This document shows positions 7,944-14,814 of a stretch of 64,000 bases of DNA, one piece after another. The stretch comes from an uncultured Sterolibacteriaceae bacterium. Its GTDB lineage: Bacteria; Pseudomonadota; Gammaproteobacteria; Burkholderiales; Rhodocyclaceae. Each line of letters starts with the position of its first letter. Position 1 is the first letter of the stretch. The position numbers and the translations under genes were made by a program. Under the pieces are notes generated by a model. It was not told where the DNA came from. It did not search any database and was given only the letters and a program-made list of their open reading frames with translations. The stretch spans positions 434,001-498,000 of the forward strand of contig CALARK010000021.1 in NCBI GenBank assembly GCA_937888595.1. Reading direction: 5' to 3'.

Positions 7944-8452
7944 TCCGCCATCCGCCGCCCGCCGTGCCGCCGGGCACCTGCTACGGCGCGACCGACCTGC
8001 CGCTCGCCGACGACCCGGCCGCGTATGCGGAGGCGTTGCGGCCGCTGCTGCCAGCGGATGTGCCGATTTATTCCAGCCCGCTGATGCGTTGCCGCCTGCT
8101 CGCGGAAGCACTCCATCACGCCCCTGCCTTCGACGAACGCCTGCGCGAGATAGATTTCGGCGACTGGGAGATGCAGCCCTGGGACAGCCTCGACCGCCGC
8201 CTGCTCGACGCCTGGGCTGCCGATCCCTTCCATTTCGTACCGCCCGGCGGCGAGGCGGTGGCCAGCCTGCGGGCGCGTGTGGCGGATTTCCTCGCCGGCT
8301 TGCCCGGGGAAGCCATACTTGTCGCCCACGCCGGCGTCATCAAGGTCTGCGCGGCGGAACTGGCGGGCGAAGAGGACTGGTTTTCGCTGCGCTTCGACTA
8401 CGGCAAGGCCAGCCTGATCGAGGATGGCCGGCTGGCCTGGGTGAATCGTTGA
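7928..8452 (+). CDS. cobC: Alpha-ribazole phosphatase CobC (histidine phosphatase family)
   Basis: A 174-residue member of the phosphoglycerate mutase-like superfamily. It has the phosphohistidine motif LIRHPPP at the N terminus, GTCYGATDLPL typical of the CobC branch, YSSPLMRC, LREIDFGDWE and the second histidine in VAHAGVIK. It removes the phosphate from alpha-ribazole phosphate or cobalamin phosphate. The ATG lies 16 bp inside cobS, so translation is probably coupled. It converges with the gene at 8466. Confidence 0.9.
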   Translation: MRLFLIRHPPPAVPPGTCYGATDLPLADDPAAYAEALRPLLPADVPIYSSPLMRCRLLAEALHHAPAFDERLREIDFGDWEMQPWDSLDRRLLDAWAADPFHFVPPGGEAVASLRARVADFLAGLPGEAILVAHAGVIKVCAAELAGEEDWFSLRFDYGKASLIEDGRLAWVNR

Positions 8453-8465
8453 GGCGGCAAGTGTC

Positions 8466-10085
8466 TCAGCTAGACTGAGTTTCTCCCGGGGCAAAAAAGC
8501 GCACCCGATTCCGCCCTTCCCGCTTTGCCGCGTACATGGCGTCATCGGCATGCTTGAGCAATTCGATATCGTCGCCGCCGTGATCGGGGTAGAGGGCGAT
8601 GCCGATGCTCGCCGAGATCCTGATGGAATGCCCATCGACATCGAATGGCTCAAGGAGGGTGGCGCCGATCTTTTCCGCCACGGCCAGGGTGTCGGCGGCA
8701 TCACTGGTATTGCGCAGCAGGGCGATGAATTCGTCGCCGCCCACGCGCGCCACGGTGTCGGATTCGCGCAGGCCCTGGCGCAGCCGGGCAGCGACCTGCT
8801 GCAGCAGGCGGTCGCCGATGCCGTGCCCAAGGGTGTCGTTGATCGGCTTGAAGTTGTCCAGGTCCATGAACAGGATCGCCAGGTGCCGGCCATCGCGCCG
8901 CGCGCCGGCGAGGGCTTGCGCAAGGCGGTCCGAAAAGAGTGCGCGGTTGGGCAGGTCGGTCAGGGGATCGTGCTGGGCCAGGTGGCGGATGCGCTCTTCC
9001 GCCGCCCGGCTTTCGTCCAGGGCGCGGGCCAGGCGGCGGTTGATGCGATAGATGTACACGGCGATGGCGCTGACGGTGGCGAGGAGGGCGAGAGCGACAT
9101 ACAGCGTTGTCAGGTCGCGAGGCACGTCCGGTTCGTAAAGAAATCCGTCGAGGTCATAGTCGCCGGGCAGCAGGCCGAGATCGGCATAGGTGTCGGCGAT
9201 ATGGCGCCAGCGTCCGCGGTTCATGTAACCCGCCTCGATCAGGTCGGTGCGCAGCAGGGCCGCCATGTGGCGGGCCTCGAACAGATAGAAGTCCCGTGGA
9301 TGCGCTTTGGAATACCGGGCGAGGATGAGGTCGGCGATTTCCTCGGGGTGCTGCATCGCGTATTGCCAGCCGCGCAGGCTGGCCTCCCGGAAGGCGCGGA
9401 CGCGTTCCGGATGGCTTCCGATTTCATCTTCGGTGGTGAACAGGTTGTCGCCGTAGAAATCGATGCCGCCGGTGCGCGGGGTGTAGACCTGATAGGCGAA
9501 GCCGGCCTGGTCGAGATAGTAAAGTTCGTTGCTGACGTAGGCGGAAATGGCATCCACACGGCCTTCGATCAGGTCCTCCGGACGGAAGCTGTGCGGCACC
9601 TCGACCAACTGGTCGAGCGCGATGCCTTCCTGTTTCAGGTAGGCGATCAATTCGTCGGATTGCGGCTCGATCATCACGCGCTTGCCGACGATGTCGTGGA
9701 CGCCCTGGGTGCCATTGCGCGCCGCCTCCTGGCGGGCGACGAGCACCAGCGGCGAGTGCTGGAAGATCGCCGCCAGGACGACCACCGGCTTGCCGGACTT
9801 GCGGGCCAGCAGCAGGCTGCTGGTGCCCACGCCGTATTGGGCCCGGCCGCTCAGCACCGCTTCCAGCGGGTCGATCCCCGGAGTTGCTTCGAGCAGTTCG
9901 ACGTCGAACCCGGCCGCGCGGTAATAGCCCTTCTCGACGGCGGCGTAATAGCCGGCGAACTGGAAGGCATGCGTCCACTTCAGTTGCAGCGCTACCTTGT
10001 CCAGCGCCCGGGCCATGCCGGCAGGCACCAGCAGCGCGGCCAGAACGGCGATCAGGAAGCGGCGCGAGACGGCAGGGCGGAACAT
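8466..10085 (-). CDS. Periplasmic binding domain (NMT1/THI5-like) fused to GGDEF diguanylate cyclase
   Basis: A 539-residue membrane sensor. A signal or anchor segment (about 1-27) is followed by an NMT1/THI5-type solute-binding domain (VALQLKWTHAFQFAGYYAA, about 30-300), a membrane helix near 330-352, and a GGDEF domain whose motif is at 449-453. The upstream RESD fits an allosteric inhibition site for c-di-GMP, and MDLDNFKPINDTLGH is intact, so cyclase activity is likely. The periplasmic half resembles pyrimidine- or sulfonate-type binding proteins; the ligand is unknown. It stands alone with no ABC transporter partner and converges on cobC. Confidence 0.9.
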   Translation of the reverse strand: MFRPAVSRRFLIAVLAALLVPAGMARALDKVALQLKWTHAFQFAGYYAAVEKGYYRAAGFDVELLEATPGIDPLEAVLSGRAQYGVGTSSLLLARKSGKPVVVLAAIFQHSPLVLVARQEAARNGTQGVHDIVGKRVMIEPQSDELIAYLKQEGIALDQLVEVPHSFRPEDLIEGRVDAISAYVSNELYYLDQAGFAYQVYTPRTGGIDFYGDNLFTTEDEIGSHPERVRAFREASLRGWQYAMQHPEEIADLILARYSKAHPRDFYLFEARHMAALLRTDLIEAGYMNRGRWRHIADTYADLGLLPGDYDLDGFLYEPDVPRDLTTLYVALALLATVSAIAVYIYRINRRLARALDESRAAEERIRHLAQHDPLTDLPNRALFSDRLAQALAGARRDGRHLAILFMDLDNFKPINDTLGHGIGDRLLQQVAARLRQGLRESDTVARVGGDEFIALLRNTSDAADTLAVAEKIGATLLEPFDVDGHSIRISASIGIALYPDHGGDDIELLKHADDAMYAAKREGRNRVRFFAPGETQSS

Positions 10086-10106
10086 GAGAGCGATCGGGCA
10101 GGACTC

Positions 10107-10135
10107 AAAGTCGGCGTCGGCGTCGGCGGGACGGC
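10107..10135 (+). repeat. 24-bp dispersed repeat, copy 5, with 6-bp internal expansion
   Basis: This intergenic copy contains an extra TCGGCG unit in its centre, so TCGGCG occurs three times in tandem; without it, it matches about 22 of 24 positions. It lies between the GGDEF gene start and the mgtE stop. Confidence 0.75.
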
Positions 10136-10146
10136 GGTAGCGAGGT

Positions 10147-11634
10147 TCAGAGCAGGAACAGCGTCGCCAGGCCCAGGAAGATGAAGAAGCCGCCCGAGTC
10201 GGTGACGGCGGTGACCATGACCGAGCCGCCGACGGCCGGGTCGCGGCCGAGTTTCTGCAGGGTCATCGGGATGGCCACGCCGACGGCGGCGGCGAGCGCG
10301 AGGTTGAGCGCCATCGCCGCGGTCATCACCGCGCCAAGGCGCCAGTCGCCGTAGAGCCACCAGGCGATCAGGCCGAGCAGCCCGCCCCAGACCGCGCCGT
10401 TGATCAGCGCGACCTTGAGCTCCTTGCGGTAGAGGCGGCGCTCCGATTCCTCGCCGATCTGGCCGAGCGCGATGGCGCGCACGATCATCGTGATGGTCTG
10501 GTTGCCCGAATTGCCGCCGATGCCGGCGACGATGGGCATCAGCGCGGCGAGCGCGACGAGCCGCTCGATCGTCCCCTCGAAGGCGCCGATGACGCGCGAG
10601 GCGATGATCGCAGTGACGAGGTTGAGCGCCAGCCAGGCCCAGCGGTTCTTCACCGAGTCGATCACCGGCGCGAAGATGTCCTCTTCCTCCTTCAGGCCGG
10701 CGTGGGCCAGCTGGTCGGCCTCGGCGCTTTCGCGGATGTAGTCGAGCACGGCATCGACGGTGACGCGGCCGATCAGCTTGTGGTCGATGCTGACGACGGG
10801 CGCCGACACGAGGTCGTAGCGCTCGAAGGCCTGCGCCGCCGTCTCGGCATTGTCTTCCGGCCGCAGCGTCAGCGCTTCCTTGCGCATCACCGCGGCGACC
10901 TCGGTTTCCGGATCGTTGATCAGCAGGGCGGTGATCGGCAGCACGCCTTCGAGATGATCCTCGCGGTCGATGACGAAGAGCTGGTCGAACTGGTCGGGCA
11001 GTTCGTCGAAGCGACGCAGGTAGCGCTGCACGACTTCGAGCGTGACGTCGGCACGCACCGTCACCATGTCGAAATCCATCAGCGCGCCGACGGCATCCTC
11101 GTCGTAGGACATCGCGGCCCGCAGCTGTTCGCGCTCCTCGGTGTCGAGGCTGCGGAACACGTCCTCCATGACCTCGGAGGGCAGGTCGGGGGCGAGGTCG
11201 GCCAGTTCGTCGGCGTCGAGCTGCTCGGCGGCGGCCCGCAGCTCGTGGTGCTCCATCGTCTCGATGAGCGACTCGCGCACCGCGTCCGAGACTTCGAGCA
11301 GGATCTCGCCGTCGCGCTCGGCCTTGACCATGTCCCAGACCATGAGGCGCTCGTCGAGCGGCAGCGCCTCGAGGATGTAGGCGATGTCGGCGGCATGCAG
11401 GCGCTCCAGCTTCTGCGCCAGCTTGGCCATGTTCTGCTTGTGCACGAGCTGCTCGACCAGATCGTGGCGCGGCATGTCCTGATGATGGACGAAGGCCTCG
11501 ACGCGCTTCTGGCGGGCGAACAGGTCCCGGATCTCGCCCAGGTGCTGCGCGAAATCCTCGTGGCGCGTGTCTTCGCGGGGCTCGACAGGCGCTTCGGGAC
11601 GGGGTTCGACCGGCTCTTCCATATAGCCCGCCAT
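10147..11634 (-). CDS. mgtE: Magnesium transporter MgtE
   Basis: A 495-residue Mg2+ channel with the full MgtE plan: an N-terminal helical superhelix domain (about 40-170), paired CBS domains (about 170-300), and a five-helix pore. The pore motif IGGNSGNQTITMIVRA and the conserved acidic selectivity residue in AVTDSGGFFIF are both present. The cytoplasmic domain of this family closes the channel when internal Mg2+ is high. An alternative start four codons in (MEEPVEP) is equally plausible. It follows mtgA on the same strand, eight bases apart. Confidence 0.96.
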   Translation of the reverse strand: MAGYMEEPVEPRPEAPVEPREDTRHEDFAQHLGEIRDLFARQKRVEAFVHHQDMPRHDLVEQLVHKQNMAKLAQKLERLHAADIAYILEALPLDERLMVWDMVKAERDGEILLEVSDAVRESLIETMEHHELRAAAEQLDADELADLAPDLPSEVMEDVFRSLDTEEREQLRAAMSYDEDAVGALMDFDMVTVRADVTLEVVQRYLRRFDELPDQFDQLFVIDREDHLEGVLPITALLINDPETEVAAVMRKEALTLRPEDNAETAAQAFERYDLVSAPVVSIDHKLIGRVTVDAVLDYIRESAEADQLAHAGLKEEEDIFAPVIDSVKNRWAWLALNLVTAIIASRVIGAFEGTIERLVALAALMPIVAGIGGNSGNQTITMIVRAIALGQIGEESERRLYRKELKVALINGAVWGGLLGLIAWWLYGDWRLGAVMTAAMALNLALAAAVGVAIPMTLQKLGRDPAVGGSVMVTAVTDSGGFFIFLGLATLFLL

Positions 11635-11641
11635 TCTATGG

Positions 11642-12373
11642 CTAGGGAATGACGGAATACTGCATGCGCCCCAAAATCAGCTGGGTGCGCCGGTCAAGGT
11701 AGGCGGACCACGGGTTCTTCTCGAACTTGCGCGGCGCCGGCAGCATCACGGCCAGCCGGGCGGCCTGTTCCGCCGACAACTGGCCGGCGCCGGTGCCGAA
11801 GTAGCGCCGCGCCGCCGCCTCGGCGCCGAAGACGCCCTCGCCCCATTCGACGACGTTGAGATACACCTCGAGAATGCGGCGCTTGTCCCACAGCAATTCG
11901 AGCCAAACGGTGATCAGCGCCTCCTGCGCCTTGCGCCAGGGTGTCTTGGCGCCGGAGAGGAAGAGGTTCTTGGCCAGCTGCTGGCTGATCGTCGAGCCGC
12001 CGGCCACCACCCGGCCCTTCTTCTGGTTCTTCTCGATGGCCTTCTGAATGCCCTCCCAGTCGAAGCCCTCGTGGTCGATGAACTTGTCGTCCTCGGCCGC
12101 CACCACCGCACGCTTCAGGTGGGACGAGATTTTCTCGTACGGCACCCAGCGGTGGCGCAGCGCCGCCTTCGGGTTCTTCTCCTGCAAGACATCGAGCCGC
12201 TGCGTCATGAAGCTCGTCTCGCCCGGATCGACATAACGCCACCAGACCACCCAGCCGAGATACCAGCCCTGCCAGAGCAGCAGGACGAGGAAAAATCCGG
12301 CCAGCAGGCGCTTGAGCCAGCTACGCGCCGTCCCGCCGGCGCCGACTTTATTGCTGGCTGCACGCACCCGCAT
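11642..12373 (-). CDS. mtgA: Monofunctional biosynthetic peptidoglycan transglycosylase MtgA
   Basis: A 243-residue inner-membrane glycosyltransferase (GT51) that polymerises lipid II glycan chains. After one membrane helix (about 23-42) come AAEDDKFIDHEGFDW with the catalytic glutamate, GGSTISQQLAKNLFL, RKAQEALIT and RRILEVYLNVVEWG. Residues 9-16 are KVGAGGTA, encoded by a 23/24 dispersed-repeat copy in the cytoplasmic tail. The ATG overlaps the stop codon of the integrase stub upstream (TAATG), so the integron remnant ends exactly at this gene. Confidence 0.93.
   Translation of the reverse strand: MRVRAASNKVGAGGTARSWLKRLLAGFFLVLLLWQGWYLGWVVWWRYVDPGETSFMTQRLDVLQEKNPKAALRHRWVPYEKISSHLKRAVVAAEDDKFIDHEGFDWEGIQKAIEKNQKKGRVVAGGSTISQQLAKNLFLSGAKTPWRKAQEALITVWLELLWDKRRILEVYLNVVEWGEGVFGAEAAARRYFGTGAGQLSAEQAARLAVMLPAPRKFEKNPWSAYLDRRTQLILGRMQYSVIP
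12327..12350 (-). repeat. 24-bp dispersed repeat, copy 6 (in mtgA)
   Basis: This copy matches 23 of 24 positions and encodes KVGAGGTA in the N-terminal tail of MtgA. Confidence 0.92.
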
Positions 12374-12576
12374 TACAGCCGCACGAGCGGACTGCCCACG
12401 CCGCGCGGATGACGCTTGCCATGGAAGCAGACGAAGCGATTTATCCGGAAGACATATTGATCTTCGATGCGGATGGAGTAATGTCTCGCCCGGATGCGGG
12501 CGCGGACTTGATCGAGCCGTTTCGACGGGGTGGCGGCTTCGGATGCCATTTGAGGTGTTATATCAGCCTGAGACAT
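12373..12576 (-). pseudogene. Truncated integron-type tyrosine recombinase (IntI N-terminal stub)
   Basis: The 67 codons read KRLDQVRARIRARHYSIR, then RFVCFHGKRHPRGVG, which closely follow the SAM-like N-terminal segment of integron integrases (typically LLDQVRxxIRxxHYSIRTExxYxxWIxRFILFHGKRHP). A full IntI is about 320-340 residues; here the reading frame stops right at the mtgA start, so the catalytic R-H-R-Y domain is gone. It is divergent from the cassettes that follow on the plus strand, as in a normal integron. Recognition is from remembered family motifs; a search would settle it. Confidence 0.8.
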
Positions 12577-12699
12577 GAATTCAATCCTTATGATTCAGCC
12601 AGTTGAAATTCGACAGAAGCAGATTGGACATCGCATCGTCGGAAAACATACACCGATAGCTGTGTTCACTAAACGTTCGCGATCAACAGGAGGGCTCAC

Positions 12700-12987
12700 A
12701 TGCGAATGCTGAAGCAAATTGGATGGATAGTGCTGGCGGGTGCTGTTATGTCATTGCCGGCTTCGCTATACCTATCGTCCGGTCTGAATGCGCCTCTTTG
12801 GTATGTTGCCTTGTCAAGCTTTGCCCAAGCGCTCGGCATGGGTTTATTCGCCATATTCTTTGGCGTAATAGCCATCGTTGCTCGCCGTAACAGCGAAAAG
12901 GGAGGCTTGAAGCCTGCGCTAATCGTAATGGCTGTTGTCTCGGCATTTACATCGTATTCCGTAATTGCTCTGTCCCTAAGAGCCTGA
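12700..12987 (+). CDS. Small integral membrane protein (cassette gene)
   Basis: A 95-residue protein of unknown family with three likely membrane helices (about 6-27, 34-60 and 72-92) and a short positively charged loop RRNSEKGG. A strong Shine-Dalgarno AGGAGGG lies six bases before the ATG. Base composition is visibly more AT-rich than the flanking core genes. It sits first after the integrase stub and shares a presumed cassette with the next gene, since no attC separates them. Confidence 0.7.
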   Translation: MRMLKQIGWIVLAGAVMSLPASLYLSSGLNAPLWYVALSSFAQALGMGLFAIFFGVIAIVARRNSEKGGLKPALIVMAVVSAFTSYSVIALSLRA

Positions 12988-13009
12988 AGCGTAACGACGG
13001 AGGTGCCAA

Positions 13010-13276
13010 TTGGATAATGAACAACGACTCGACTATGTCCTGGGGCAAGTGGCTTCACTAAAGGCATTCTGCATTTCCGCAATCACCACTCACCCGAACC
13101 CGAGTCAGCTCCTGGTTTCCTTTTCTCGTGCCAGCGAAATAACAACTGCCAAAATGCTCCCCACGCAAGCCTCTGAAGCAATGCTCCAAGGGATAGAGAG
13201 TATCAACCGTGACCTACTCCGCGTTCTTGAACAGGAAGCATCCAGAAAACAGCGCGGTGTTGCGCCTGATCGCTAA
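13010..13276 (+). CDS. Hypothetical cassette protein
   Basis: An 88-residue soluble, mostly helical protein that I do not recognise. The start is taken as TTG at 13010 because GGAGGTG lies just before it at proper spacing. The stop codon TAA lies inside the start of the attC site, as is usual for integron cassette genes. It follows the membrane protein gene by 22 bp, suggesting co-transcription. No function is inferred. Confidence 0.6.
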   Translation: MDNEQRLDYVLGQVASLKAFCISAITTHPNPSQLLVSFSRASEITTAKMLPTQASEAMLQGIESINRDLLRVLEQEASRKQRGVAPDR

Positions 13277-13342
13277 CCCGCCGCTCCAGAGGGACGCTTC
13301 GCCGGCAAGCCGGCTTCACGCCCCTGAGCTAGCACGTTAGGC
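13271..13342 (+). repeat. attC recombination site (59-base element) of an integron cassette
   Basis: The stretch begins with CGCTAAC, close to the RYYYAAC inverse core, and ends with GTTAGGC, a perfect GTTRRRY core at 13336-13342. Between them are imperfectly paired arms (GCTCCAGAGGG against CCCCTGAGCTAGC) and an inner hairpin GCCGG-CAAG-CCGGC at 13301-13314. Length of about 72 bp, the overlap with the upstream stop codon and a new cassette starting right after the core all fit attC. The site should be folded as single strand to confirm extrahelical bases. Confidence 0.8.
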
Positions 13343-13392
13343 ACCACTTCCTATCAGGTGACAAAAGGCACACGGCGGCGTAGACTTGGTAC

Positions 13393-13686
13393 ATGAAACC
13401 GTTTCGCTGGAGCCACGACAAGAACAAGGTCTTGAAGAAGGATCGTGGAATCTCATTCGAAGAGATCGTTCTCGCCATTGAAGCTGATGGCCTGCTTGAT
13501 GTACTGCAACAGCCCAATTCGGATAAATACCCCAACCAGTCAATCCTTGTCGTGGCGCTTGAGGGCTACGTCTACTTGGTGCCTTACGTTGAAGAACAGA
13601 ACTACTACTTTATGAAGACTGTCATCCCAAGCAGAAAGGCCACTCGAGATTATTTGCAAAGGAGTACTCCCGATGAAAAAGCCTGA
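13393..13686 (+). CDS. BrnT-like toxin (cassette gene)
   Basis: A 97-residue basic protein whose pattern W-x-x-x-K-N-x-x-x-x-x-x-x-G-I-S-F-E-E followed by beta strands (QSILVVALEGYVYLVPYVEE) and a C-terminal KTVIPSRKATRDYL resembles BrnT-type RNase toxins of the RelE-like fold. It lies directly behind the attC site and overlaps a CopG-like antitoxin gene by 14 bp in the usual toxin-first BrnTA order. Function as a ribosome-independent RNase is family knowledge; this copy's activity is untested. Confidence 0.7.
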   Translation: MKPFRWSHDKNKVLKKDRGISFEEIVLAIEADGLLDVLQQPNSDKYPNQSILVVALEGYVYLVPYVEEQNYYFMKTVIPSRKATRDYLQRSTPDEKA

Positions 13687-13996
13687 CCCACTTGAAGCTG
13701 ACGTTCTGGCCGCTTACGACAAGGGCGCACTCAAGTCGACTTCCCCCTCCAAAAGCAAACTGGCTAAATTCAAGGCTGCTGCGACGGCTACTTTCATCAA
13801 GGATCGACGCATCAACATCCGCTTGTCGTCGCCCGACCTGATGGATATACAGGCGCGCGCGTTGGAGGAAGGCATTCCGTACCAGACATTTATCGCTAGC
13901 GTACTGCATAAATATGCGTCTGGCCGCCTGATCGAAAAACCTTCCAGCCTGATCCCGCGCTCAACCGGACGCAACGAAAAGCGCCGCGCCGGTTAG
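13673..13996 (+). CDS. CopG/ribbon-helix-helix-like antitoxin (cassette gene)
   Basis: A 107-residue protein with a lysine-rich N-terminal part and a C-terminal segment INIRLSSPDLMDIQARALEEGIPYQTFIASVLHKY. This strand-helix-helix arrangement, with the residues expected in a beta-strand DNA reader, is typical of antitoxins paired with BrnT-like toxins. Its ATG lies inside the toxin gene behind AAAGGAG. As in other pairs it probably neutralises the toxin and represses the operon. Its stop lies nine bases from the convergent aroE stop, and no second attC is recognisable there. Confidence 0.72.
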   Translation: MKKPDPLEADVLAAYDKGALKSTSPSKSKLAKFKAAATATFIKDRRINIRLSSPDLMDIQARALEEGIPYQTFIASVLHKYASGRLIEKPSSLIPRSTGRNEKRRAG

Positions 13997-14004
13997 CTGG
14001 CACC

Positions 14005-14814
14005 TTACCTACGCATCATTTCCGCTCGCAGGGTTGAGCGCACCGGCGCCGTATCCGGCCGTACGCCGCGCCAGACGTAGAAGGCCTCGGCCGCCTGTTC
14101 CACCAGCATGCCGAGGCCGTCGGCTACCTGCGCGCCCGCTGCACGGGCCTGCGCCATGAAGGGGGTGTCGCGGCCGTAGAGCATTTCGTAGGCGAGGCTG
14201 CCGGGCGCGAAGGCAGAAGTCGGCAGCGGCAGGACGGCATCGCTGAGGCCGGCCGAGGTGGCGTTGATGACGAGGTCGAACGCGTGGCCGGCGAGTGACT
14301 CGAAGCCGCCGCCGGCGATCCTGAATTCGGCCGCCAGCCGTTCCGCCTTTTCCGCCGTGCGGTTGGCGAGGAACAGCGTTGCAGGGCGCTTCTCCAGCAG
14401 CGGCAGGATCACGCCGCGCGCGGCGCCGCCGGCGCCGAGCAGCAGGATGCGCCGTCCGGCGAGGGTGCGGCCGAGATTGGTCTCGATGTCGCGTACCAGC
14501 CCTGCACCGTCGGTGTTGTCGCCGCGGATCGTGCCGCCATCGAAGGCGAGGGTGTTGACCGCGCCGGCCGCGCGGGCGCGCGGCGTGAGTTCGGCGGCGA
14601 AGCGGAAGGCTTCTTCCTTGAAAGGCACGGTGACGTTCGCGCCGCGACCGCTGGCGGCCATGAAGTCGCGCACCGCTGCCGCGAAGCCGTCGAGCGGCGC
14701 GAGGATCGCCTCATAGTGCAGGTCCTGCCCGGTCTGGGCGGCGAACTGTGCGTGGATGCGCGGGCTTTTGCTGTGGGCGATCGGGTTGCCGAAAACGGCG
14801 TAGCGGTCGGTCAT
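14005..14814 (-). CDS. aroE: Shikimate dehydrogenase AroE
   Basis: A 269-residue NADPH-dependent enzyme of the shikimate pathway reducing 3-dehydroshikimate. Diagnostic motifs are VFGNPIAHSKSP with the substrate-binding serines, GANVTVPFKEEAF with the catalytic lysine, GDNTDGAGLV, the Rossmann loop LLGAGGAARGV and the NRT cofactor motif. The ATG overlaps the stop of the NYN gene. Residues AVLPLPTS (from 193) derive from a degenerate dispersed-repeat copy, at a place where the family normally has a similar LPLP segment, so that match may partly be chance. Confidence 0.97.
   Translation of the reverse strand: MTDRYAVFGNPIAHSKSPRIHAQFAAQTGQDLHYEAILAPLDGFAAAVRDFMAASGRGANVTVPFKEEAFRFAAELTPRARAAGAVNTLAFDGGTIRGDNTDGAGLVRDIETNLGRTLAGRRILLLGAGGAARGVILPLLEKRPATLFLANRTAEKAERLAAEFRIAGGGFESLAGHAFDLVINATSAGLSDAVLPLPTSAFAPGSLAYEMLYGRDTPFMAQARAAGAQVADGLGMLVEQAAEAFYVWRGVRPDTAPVRSTLRAEMMRR
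14216..14238 (+). repeat. Degenerate 24-bp repeat copy (in aroE)
   Basis: About 19 of 23 aligned positions match the repeat; read as AVLPLPTS on the aroE strand, the same phase as most genic copies. Could be chance in a conserved coding segment. Confidence 0.4.

Noticed and set aside
12409..12606. A 65-codon plus-strand open frame in the integron remnant
   Set aside because: It is exactly opposite the integrase stub, whose sequence is recognisable; no ribosome-binding site is present.
13985..14004. GTTAGCTGGCACC as a second attC core at the end of the integron remnant
   Set aside because: GTTAGCT does not fit GTTRRRY and no partner inverse core or paired arms are visible upstream.
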